In this document: positions 1 to 64,000 of the stretch, in pieces
Layout: every line of letters starts with the position of its first letter
Position numbering within the stretch: the stretch's first letter is position 1
Source: Eulemur rufifrons
Taxonomy: Eukaryota > Chordata > Mammalia > Primates > Lemuridae
NCBI RefSeq assembly: GCF_041146395.1
Contig: NC_090983.1
Span: forward strand, 63,123,501-63,187,500
Length of the DNA: 64,000 bases
Reading direction: 5' to 3'
Made by a program: the position numbers and the translations under genes
The notes under the pieces: generated by a model
What the model was told of the DNA's origin: nothing
What the model saw: only the letters and a program-made list of their open reading frames with translations
Database searches by the model: none

Positions 1-127
1 GAATATCCCATGGAATAACACTACTTTTTTTATTTGGGTCTTGTCATTCTGGAATTACTTTTATTCGGAAGTGATTTTGATCCTACAGCAAGTTCATTAA
101 AATGCCATAACACATTTATAAAAATTA

Positions 128-243
128 ATTAATTAATTTAGTAGAGACAGGGTCTTGCTATGTTGTCCAGGCTGGTGTCGAACTCCTGGCCTCAAGAAAT
201 CCCAAAGTTTTGGGGTTACAGGAGTGAGCCATCGCCCCTGGCC
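128..243 (-). repeat. Alu monomer fragment
   Basis: Reads antisense: agtagagacagggtcttgct at the start and a degraded gagccaccgcgcccggcc-type end. About 115 bases, consistent with a free monomer or truncated Alu. Confidence 0.75.
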
Positions 244-1380
244 CAATATGAATTTATTACTATATTGATCTGTTTTAAGTGCTGCTATTCTACCTTTTTT
301 ATCTGATAAAAATAGTATTTTTATATGGTTCAAGCTAATAGTTGCTTTAGCCAAAGAGGCAAAGTATAGAGGTGCTAACCGTTTTTAAAAAATTATTTTT
401 AAATTAAATAAGATTTAAATCTAAGAGTTTCTGTATAAGCTGATGGGTAACATATGATTAACTGCTTTACTTGGCTGCACAGTGCTTTGAACGGATAAGT
501 CAAATGAACGACATGAGCCAGGCCACACCAAGAAAATCACACAAGCAGCCAGAGACCGTCATCTGTTGCTGTAGCAATGCCCTGTCAGCGAGCAAGTAGA
601 CAAGGAAGAAGAAACGTGAGCGTGTCCTATAAGGGTTTGACAAAATAGATTGTAACTTGGCAGCAAACTATGAACTTGCTAAAGGTCAAAACCTGGACTT
701 GGCACTCGTATCTCACAGAACTCGCTTATCTAGATGTTTTAAAACTGTCTTCCAATGTGCCCTGCTTATCGAATGGCAAGACAAAAAACAAGGCACATTT
801 GTTTCTCTGCTTGCTCCAGTGTAGCTGTGTGGCTCTGGGACTGGGTAGCTAACATATGGAAACTGGGTTTCAGGGTTACTGTAACGCAGCTGAGTGAGTG
901 AGCCCAACACAAGCCAAGGTGGCCATGGGCCTTGCAGGGATGTCCTGGGCTGTAGCAAGAGTGTGGCATCAGTGTTGAGATCTGGAACATCAGCAGATGT
1001 ACCCAATTCACAGGGGGCCATCATGAGCAGAAGGGAGCCAGAAAGTGGTGGAGATGATGGGTTTAGAAAAGCTGGTGGCTCATGAGAGAATGAATCCAGC
1101 GAGGTCTGAGGAGGGCAGGAGAGGAAGTGCTCAGTGAGGAACACGTATGAGCGTGAACGGCAGCACGCCAGGCAGCAGGTGATGTCAAAGGAATTTTGCC
1201 TCGATTATGTTAACATTCCGATACAAGTGTGTTGCGCTGAAAAGCCTGGGTAAATACCTTTAAGTGAGAGGGCATTTAAATGAGATAACACTATACGCGA
1301 TCTATGATAGATATTCAGTTAATTCCCTTCTTATAAAATCAAAAGTCAATGACAGATGTTCTATGTTGATGTGTCTGTTT

Positions 1381-1425
1381 TATTATATATACATATATGT
1401 ATATATGTGTCTACATATATTATAC
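1381..1425. repeat. TA-rich simple repeat
   Basis: Alternating TATATACATATATG sequence. Confidence 0.7.
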
Positions 1426-2061
1426 TTCTATCTGTATCTGTAAGTCTGTGTAGACATCTACAGCAGCAGATAATATTAGGATTGTGAATGTCTATTAACA
1501 TTCTATATCTCTAATTACACGAATTTGGGTATGTGTTTTGTGTCCATTTTAGACTAATAGCTCTTGATAACTGGGTATATTTTCCTCAGTAGTGTTTTTC
1601 AAATAGTACTTCTTTTGAACTATGTGATATATGACAGAATGGTTGGATGAATAACCAACCATTCTCAAACAATTGAGAGCATTTTGTGAACAAATCCAGA
1701 TTTGTATTTACTATTCTCAATATGAGTTTCAAATAATATTTTCTGTAGCACAAGGCTTTAACTTCTTGTTTGTAGGTTGGCAAGTTCAAGGGCTGATTTT
1801 TCTCACTTCCTATATTTCTACTAACAAACATGAATATCTTACTAACTTTCAGGAATGAAATGCAGGACTAAATTGGAAAAAAAATTAGTGTTTTAAAATA
1901 TCTTTAACCTATTAAAAAACTAAATTTAAGTAAAATCAACCAAAAATTAATAAGTGAAATGTAGCAATTTTATCCCTTGAAATGGAAGGTTTTATAGGCA
2001 GATATATTAATAATACACATCTATTGTCAGATGAGATCTGAAGAAATAAAATCTTAAGAAC

Positions 2062-2396
2062 TTTTTTTTTTTTTTTTTTTGAGACAGAGTCTCACTCTGT
2101 TGCCCAGGTTAGAGTGCCGTGGCGTCAGCCTAGCTCACAGCAACCTCAAACACCTGGGCTCAAGCAATGCTACTGCCTCAGCCTCCCGAGTACCTGGGAT
2201 TACAGGCATGTGCCACCATGCCCAGCTAATTTGTTCTATATATATTTTTAGTTGCCCATACAATTTCTTTGTATTTTTAGTAGATACGGGGTCTCACTCT
2301 TGTTCAGGGTGTTCTCGAACCCCTGAGCTCATACGATCCACCCGCCTCGGCCTCCCAGAGTGCTAGGATTACACGCGTGAGCCACCGCGCCCGGCC
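2062..2396 (-). mobile_element. Strepsirrhine Alu, full length
   Basis: Poly-T head, then gagacagagtctcactctgt and an end at ccaccgcgcccggcc. TTAAGAAC repeats at 2054-2061 and 2397-2404 as target-site duplication. The right-arm diagnostic 'gccgtggcgtcagcctagctc' is of strepsirrhine type. Confidence 0.93.
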
Positions 2397-2699
2397 TTAA
2401 GAACATTTTTAAAAGAGCATTTCCTATAAGGAAATTACCTTCCCTTAGGCTGTGAAAAACTCACAAGAGAAGATGCTACTGGCTTCTCAATCCCAAAAGA
2501 GTAAGAACTGCAGTTGTAAGAATGTTAGGTAGTACTGATTGAGTGAATGCGTGTTGTGTGTATGTGGGAAAAGTAGAGAACTTGAAAGAACACTTTAAGC
2601 TCTTTGCCATCAGAAGATAGGCTTTGAGATTGGGGAAGAGGAATCGCATTGGTTTGATTATGTTTCTAGGATGATGTCCTACATCAATCAGTAAAAGCT

Positions 2700-3530
2700 T
2701 TGTGTGTGTATGTGCCTACTGTGGCATTGAACTGTGCTAGGTACTGAAGGTTGATGCAAAAAAAACAAAAACCAAACAAACAGAAAACAAGTCCTTGCCT
2801 TCAAAGAGTACATGGCCTAGCCAAGGACACCACGCAGGTAGGCATGGAAAATAGCTGTCAACACAGGTCATTAAATGACAAGAGCCAAATGAATACTGTG
2901 GGGGCAAAAGTCAGGGAGGGCCAAACTGAAGTCTTCATGAGAGTGGTGGGAGTCAGAGGGTGGCAGTCATGACAGCCAGGGCAGTAGGGAAGACATTGCA
3001 AAGAAGTGACTTAGGATGGGGAGCAGAGGAGAAAAAGCCCTAGAAGATCTCCTGGGTGCAGTGGGCAGATCATCAGACTGGATGATGTAGGGAGAGAGTG
3101 GACACGAGCCTAGGAAGAGAGTCTCGTGCCAAATTGTGGAGGGCTGCTGTGAGTGGTCAGGCTGAGAACTTTGACTCTTCCTGTAGGCAATGGGGAAACA
3201 CTGAAACTTTTGAGGAAGTGATCACCAGGATGAAAGTAGAGTTTTAGAAAAGTCATTCCAGCGGTGGTACAGAGGAGGAATTGGAATGGGAGAACTTGGT
3301 GGCAGGGCTACCTGGAAAAAAGATGTCCCGGAAAGAATCAATGGGGTCAGTAGATTGGAGTGGTGGGAAAAGAGAGAGAGACATCAAAAATTATTTTCAG
3401 ACTTTGAATTTGGGTCACCAATAGCAGAATATAGAACCACACAAATTCCACCCAGTTCAAGGAAAAGCAATGATAGAAACAAAGATCCATGAATTGGGTG
3501 ATCAGCATGTCTTTAAGGTCTCTAAGGAGC
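2700..3530 (-). repeat. L2 fragment, antisense
   Basis: Antisense L2 pattern: a degraded 'tgtgctaggtactg' end near 2735, then 'caatgggaaacactgaaac...agtcattccag' typical of the reverse complement of the L2 3' region. Open frames here are L2 debris. Confidence 0.6.
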
Positions 3531-4133
3531 AAAAGGGCTTGAAGTTGACCTCAAGGCCTCAGTAAAGGGTGCTCTAACCCTGTGCCATCCACTACAGTAG
3601 TCCCTGGCCACGTGGCCACCTGTAGCTATGGACTTGCAATGTGCCTAGTCAAATTGAGATATGCTGTAAGTGTAAACTACATACCAGATTTCAAGGAGTT
3701 AGTATGAAAAAAAGAAAGTGAAAGATCTCATTAATAACATTTAAATATTGGTTACATGTTGAAATGATAATATTTTAGATATATTAGACTAAATAAAATA
3801 TACTATTAAAATTAATTTCACCTTAATTTTTTAAAAAATATGACTACTAGAAAATGTACTCTTATTTCTATTAGACATTGCTGATCTAGACCTTCACAGT
3901 GACGATCACTAACATAACACCAATATAACACAGCCAAACAGACATACTCACTTTAAAGTTAAATGCATTTTTACTCCATCCATCCAGTCTGAAGTCTCTC
4001 AAAATGTGTCTTGCACTTTGTGACACATTTCTGCATTTTGTGAGCAGGGTATATTGTAGAAATCCATTTGTTTATTTTATCCAAAACTTAGGTTATTGCA
4101 TCTTACTGAACATTTGGCTCTTTTTTCGACCAG

Positions 4134-58769
<54,636 letters not shown>

Positions 58770-59780
58770 CACCTCAAAACGGCGTGCCATTTAAAGCTTA
58801 TTAAAAGCCATGTTTGTTCTCATTATCTCAAAACCTCACTGTCAAGATGATCTTTAAAAAAAATGCACTTAAATCAAGAAATTTAAGGTTACCTTTGTTC
58901 CCCAAATCCAGACCTATAATCAAAAGTAGGGGCTCTGTCTTCACAACAGATTATTACCTTACAGAAATTTGAATTATCCAGTTTGGTTTTGTTTATCATT
59001 TAAAATCATTTCCACATCAGCTGCTGAAACAACAAATATGAATTGTTTTTATGTGAGTTTCACATAGGTTTCCTGGCAGCATTTTAATTTTTTCCAACTG
59101 GACGAGTCCAGATTTTGTCTTCTTTAAAGGGATTAAAAGATGTGGGTAGGGACAAGATAAGAGGGAACGGGGAGAGAAGATGGCAGGACATGGCCGGGAA
59201 CCCAAGTCCAAGCACACCAATCCGACCAGGCTACTGTCAGCTCCCCTCGGAGAAGAGCTGCTCACAGCCAGACTGGCACAGTTTTCTGAGAAAGACTATT
59301 CAAACAGTCTCAGGAAATCAAATATGCAAAGCACTGACTTCTAAGTAAAACCACAGCAGTTGAATAGACTCCAAAGAAATGTAAGGGAAACTGCCAGCAA
59401 TGCAGGCCCCCAGGTGCCAGTTATGGCTATAGGTGCTACAAAAACACAGCAAGGGTGATGGGAAAGCATTGTAAATGTGCTTTAAAAAAAATACTGATGT
59501 TCCTAGTGAGAGAGGCAGCTTGAGACTGAGATGTGAACACATCAGCTTGCCCTGTTAAAAGATGAAAATATTTGTATCGCAAATCCTAACTTGAAGGAGT
59601 CTTGCATCAATTTTTCATATTTCATTTCTTTAAGCATCTTAATTAAAAGAATGTTTTAACTTCCTTGGACTCATTTTTAAAAATGGAAAATAAACTAGAA
59701 TGTTATGTATTATTATTCCCATTCTACATACTGTGGGTTTTCTCCTGGTCACTTAATAAATGTGCCTTCATTTTTTTCAG
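58770..59780 (+). other. DPP4: DPP4 3' UTR
   Basis: About 1 kb directly after the TAG that lines up with the human DPP4 3' UTR as I remember it, ending near a TTTTTTTCAG after the poly(A) signal. Recognisable blocks include the stretch around 59216-59345. Nothing inside suggests another gene. Confidence 0.9.
59755..59760 (+). terminator. DPP4 poly(A) signal AATAAA
   Basis: Canonical AATAAA about 20 bases before the expected cleavage point near 59780, with T-rich sequence following. It sits where human DPP4 mRNA ends. Confidence 0.85.
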
Positions 59781-62439
59781 AAATAATGAGTTATGTCTTG
59801 AATCAGACCTAAACCACACTGGCATATGGACACGTTTATCCAGAAAGCTTCATGTTTATTTTGTTAGTAATCCAAGACTACCTTGTAAACATGGAAAGAG
59901 TTCAGCTTTTGTAAAGTATTAGATACACAAAAATGTGTTATACTAAGCAGTTCATGAAGTTTTTGTCTAATATAGACATAATTTCTGTTATCAAAAACAC
60001 ATATAGCTTTTGAGAAATTGACTTAAAATAATTTTAGTTATTTATATAATGCATAATTTATAATTTTATTCTAGGGAACTATCATGAGGCTCATATAAGA
60101 ATAATTAATATAAGCAATATCATTTTGGTGGTTCTGATTCCTCAGTAGAAGTTAAAAAAAAAAGTCAAGTCAATCACTTAAGTGTTTGACCAATTATTTT
60201 TGGTTGACATCACCATAAAAGTGAAACTATGAATTTCAAATGCTGAATTTGGCCTAGCAAAGCAATGTCTAGATCACTGAAGAAACATGATTTTTGTTTC
60301 AATTATTTGCAAAACAGCCTTGTTTTTTGAAAATTGACTTTATGAATTTAAACTTAGCTCCAGACCATTTGCTAGACAAAGTTTTCCCAGACAGGGTGAG
60401 CTACAGCATAAAAATCTAAAAATGGAAGAAATGGAAAAAAATCTATCAATTCAACATGAGACTGGTGAGTCATGCATAGGCATGGACAGAGGATTGTGAA
60501 ATCCATCTTCAACTATATTTTCAGAGCACGCCATTGAGTAACTTCACCTTAATTAAATCTCAAGTCCCACTCATCCATCGGAACCACAAACTGACCTTCA
60601 AACCCATAGGGATCTTGTCAAAACTGTATTTCTTGATATAGTTCAATCATTGTGAGTAGCTGAACCAATCTTTGCAGAGTTCTATATCAAGGAGCAGTAA
60701 TAATATATGCTCATATCCTGGATAGAATTAGTAGTCATAAAAGCAGATTAAATAGAAATTCTCCTTTTACCTTCCAGATGTTGTACAATATCAGATATTA
60801 TATAACCAGATATTAAAATAATAGTATCTAAGGCAGATATTGTATAATATTTGTATAATATCAAAATTATATGAACTCATTGTTTTTTTAGTTTCTAAAC
60901 ATGCTAAATGTTTTCTCCAGAGCCCAGCGGTAGTCCCAGTACATAATTTTCAGGCATTGGGGGTTAAAAATGGTAATCATATTAATAAAGTCAAAGCAGT
61001 TTTCATTTGACCCTCATAGGACAAGGTTTACTCTACAATAAGAGTTTTAAATTAGCTTACTGGAAAAAGAAGATAAAGAAATTGACAGGTTTCCAGAGAT
61101 AAACTTAATCTGAGGGTAAGTCTGAAACATGCAGAAACCATTCATACCACTAAGTCGTGCAGACTCATCTTGCCATTGACAGTTGCAGCCTCTGCAGGTA
61201 AATGCATAGTTATATTAATAAGTATCCTTTCATAAACATCCTGTTAAAGTACATCAGTGCCCAGGGGCACATACACCAAAAGAAGGGAAGAAATAGTCTC
61301 TTCTTTGCACACAGGGTTTGTTGTTGAAGTTTCTATCAAGATTTTTAGAAAACCACTTTTAAAATTATTTTTGGACTGTTTTTGTTGGAAACCTTGCTAA
61401 AAGTGATTACATACCTCCATACTTTCTTAAATATCAGGCACAGAACATAATTCAGTGCATCCTTGATGACTTAGAGCCTCGATCATAGAGATCAATTATC
61501 ACATCAGCCTGTATGTCATTCTGGATATTTTCTGTTTCCTTTCTTATTCACAGGTGGGCACTGAGGTTACCAGTTCCACCTCTTGGTGTTTGCTGCTGCT
61601 TCTCTAAATTGACGTGAGAACACCGACTTATAAGACTACTAGATGTGAACAATATTTAAGACTCAATAAACTCTAAATAAAAAAACACCAAAACACAAGT
61701 ATGGCTTTTTCCATAAAGTAAGAAAATTTTGTTGGCCAACTTTGTGACAGTTATTTCAGTGGTGTCCAGGAACCTTTTTGCATACATCCCGAGTGACCCA
61801 GAGCGAGTATTCAGAATGTCTGAGGGCTACAAATGGTTGAGAAAGAGAGACAGAGGAGGGCGATAGAGCATAACATCACTACCTCACAAGAAAAGATCAG
61901 AGCATGATACTAACAAGAACAATGTTATGCTCAGTAGATACTTACCATCTTTCTGCATGTTATCGTTCTGTGACAATATTAACATTTAAGCCCAAGAATT
62001 TGCATTAATAAAAAGAGAACTTCCTAACTACCGATTGAGAAAGGTAACTTCTCTGGTGCTTACAGGCTTTCAACTTCAACAAACTCAATCACAGTTCTTA
62101 CTCTACACAACCTTTCATCTGAACCAACTCTCCAAGTTTGTCAAATTATTTAAAAAGTATGTGTAAGCATGGTGAGAAGTGTGACCACTCAACAATCAAA
62201 ACCCTTAATTGTTTTTTTAAGCTCCTTCTATCCAAAGTCATGATATCTGTGACTCATGAGCAAAAAAATAAAGTATTTCATTGGGTTGGTGTGGTTTTCA
62301 CTGTTACAGAAAAATGGGTGAGAAAGAAAATGTAACATTGGGAGGAAATGTTACTCTTCTGAACCTTATTCTGGTTCCATGAGCCAGAATGACTACCCCA
62401 GTGAGGAGGGAGGTGGTCACATTGTACCTCCTCACTGCA

Positions 62440-62630
62440 GCCGAGGTCACAGGGACCTGGGTTAAGTTCTCAGCACCACTGCTCACTACTGGGAAGTGTT
62501 TAAAGAACATTACTTAAACTCTTTGAACTCCAGCGTCTTAGTTTGGAAACAAATATAAAAATACCTACTCGCACAATAGTTGCATTGCTGTGAAGGTTTA
62601 CAGATAGACAATGCCTGGCACCTTTCTTTC
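62440..62630 (+). repeat. MIR
   Basis: 'gacctgggttaagttctcagcaccactgctcactac', 'gaactccagcgtcttagtttgg' and 'gacaatgcctggcacc'. Confidence 0.8.
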
Positions 62631-63234
62631 ATATTTCCCTCTTCCTAGTCACAGCTATTTAGCTGCTCCTCCTGCCTTGGTGGCTCCAGAGGTGGCACAG
62701 GTTTTTGCCTTAGCCTTCTGTGTCCTCAGGTGCTGGGCACATAAAGGTACTCAGTAAGTATTTACTTTTGACATGTCAGTGGGAATCCTTTGTGGATCTC
62801 TAATCATTCTTAATGAACCAAGCAGCAGAATTTTCTGATATATTTTACTTATGAGTCAACAGCCTTTGCTGGCTGGGTAAACAGCAGGGCACAGAAGTGG
62901 GCTCTGGAAAGTTACAAAGGAGGAGTAAAACACCAAACACCATTCCTACCTACAAGGAGCTTATAAACAAATGGAAGAAAAAAGTCACATGAAAGAAACC
63001 TATGACTGTACACACACCAAAAGGCAAGAGTACCTACATAGAAAGCTAGGTCCACAGTAAGAACTGATGAGCGGGGTAGGATGCGAGGGTGGGTGGGGGG
63101 AAGGTGGTTTCTGGACTCTGATGAGGCAGCCATTGGGGCTGAATTCTGTGCCACAATTAGATTTTTTTAGTACTCTCAGGTTTATTCTGTTGATGCTATG
63201 CTTTTCACATTTTTTTCAAATACAACTGTATGTA

Positions 63235-63241
63235 CATATAT

Positions 63242-63272
<31 letters not shown>
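63235..63272. repeat. TA microsatellite
   Basis: About 13 TA units flanked by imperfect CATATA. Confidence 0.9.
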
Positions 63273-63273
<1 letters not shown>

Positions 63274-63439
63274 TCCCCATATATAAAAGAATGCTCTACA
63301 TAAAAATAATTATAATAAAGCTACCATGTCTAGAGGTACTTGTTAGGTGCCCAAGGAGTATGCTTGAGCCTGTCTGCTTTCTATCCTAATAGAAATTTAT
63401 ACACCACTCACGGAGAGTTTGGTTTTATCATCTGAGAGT

Positions 63440-63990
63440 CATCCCAGGAGGAAGATCCCTAAGGAGATGATTCTACTCTTTCCCCACTATATTTTGTACT
63501 GTTCTGCCACCCTAATCTTTTCAAAAATTCATTTTTCTCTAATCATTACTCAAAGCTCTTAATGAGTAAAATTCAAATGTCTTAGTATGGAATTGAACAT
63601 CATTTATAATGTCCCTGACTCGTGTTTCTATCTTTTCCCACAAGTCTTCACTACCCTCCTGACACTACACCATACTGAGCCATATATCAAATATACCAGG
63701 CTCGAGTTATGCCATACATCTTTACTTTTTATTTTCATCTGTATGTCAATACTAACATAGGTTTGAGAATCTTTGCAGTTCTTGGAGTACCTTTCCTTCC
63801 CCATTTCTATCCTAATTCATATGCTACCTCTTCTATAACATTTTCCTTAAATTCCTCAAACTCAAGGTCCATCCTTGAGTTACTCACCATTTTAATCAAA
63901 CCACCAACTCAGTATCATATTATATTACAGGTATGTATTCCACCCTTCCTTAGAAGGAAGGATTATGGTCTGATTTTCAAAGTTCCAGCA
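63440..63990 (+). repeat. L2 fragment, sense (very old)
   Basis: 'cattactcaaagctcttaatgagtaaaattcaaatgtctta' and 'ataatgtccctgactcgtgtttctat' follow the degraded L2 3' coding layout. Confidence 0.5.
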
Positions 63991-64000
63991 CAAACCGTAG

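Larger units (their letters stand above)
1..4133 (+). other. DPP4 intron 2 (3' part)
   Basis: No sequence resembling DPP4 exon 2 (transmembrane anchor) occurs here, so the window opens inside intron 2. It holds an Alu fragment (128-243), a TA-rich repeat (1381-1425), a full-length Alu (2062-2396) and antisense L2 (about 2700-3530). The rest is unassigned. Confidence 0.85.
59781..64000. other. Intergenic sequence downstream of DPP4
   Basis: 4.2 kb without a recognisable gene. It holds MIR (62440-62630), a TA microsatellite (63235-63272) and an L2 remnant (63440-63990). In human the next gene is SLC4A10, convergent, but none of its C-terminal coding sequence is visible here. One splice-acceptor-like plus poly(A) arrangement at 61540-61690 is discussed as a finding. 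Confidence 0.75.

Noticed and set aside
61440..61560. Short antisense open frame of about 29 codons that looks protein-like, as a possible exon of the convergent neighbour SLC4A10
   Set aside because: It is bounded by stops on both sides, does not resemble the SLC4A10 C-terminus I know, and has no clear splice pair.

Overview
This is a nuclear genomic window from a primate, very probably a strepsirrhine (lemur, loris or galago). The three full-length Alu copies carry strepsirrhine-type diagnostic blocks: 'cctagcactctgggagg', an A-rich centre around 'agaaattatatggacaa', and a right arm with 'gacaccacggcactcactctagc'-type sequence. The rest is normal mammalian intron: many MIR and L2 fragments, an old L1, a few hAT/MER5 and Tigger-like DNA elements, and microsatellites. 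There are no operons, prophages, CRISPR arrays or other prokaryotic features.

One protein-coding gene fills almost the whole window on the + strand: DPP4 (dipeptidyl peptidase 4, CD26). I could place 24 coding exons between 4134 and 58769. They correspond to human exons 3-26 and splice in phase with no indel, frameshift or premature stop. They encode 734 full codons, equivalent to human residues 33-766, followed by TAG. Exons 1 and 2 (start codon, cytoplasmic tail, transmembrane anchor) and the promoter lie upstream of base 1. The 3' UTR follows from 58770 to about 59780 with an AATAAA at 59755.

Layout: 1-4133 is intron 2. 4134-19178 holds exons 3-10 (stalk and first half of the beta-propeller). 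19179-26869 is the 7.7 kb intron 10, packed with antisense L2. 26870-35095 holds exons 11-18 (rest of the propeller, ADA-binding and Cys-rich parts). 37376-46097 holds exons 19-23 (alpha/beta-hydrolase, with Ser630 as the first codon of exon 22). 46098-56298 is the 10.2 kb intron 23. 56299-58769 holds exons 24-26 (Asp708 and His740). 59781-64000 is intergenic sequence. In human the next gene downstream is SLC4A10 in convergent orientation (known synteny, not seen here).

All catalytic and substrate-binding residues are present, so the gene looks functional. The most notable lineage differences are four extra N-glycosylation sequons compared with human (Asn179, Asn331, Asn487, Asn679). One of them, together with Lys392->Asp, lies in or beside the outer propeller surface that binds adenosine deaminase and coronavirus spike. 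I found no undescribed system. The other observations (a tandem NAGNAG acceptor, a microsatellite polypyrimidine tract, long G-runs, a possible orphan terminal exon) are modest. Comparisons with human and mouse DPP4 are from memory, and repeat family names were assigned by eye, so repeat boundaries are approximate.
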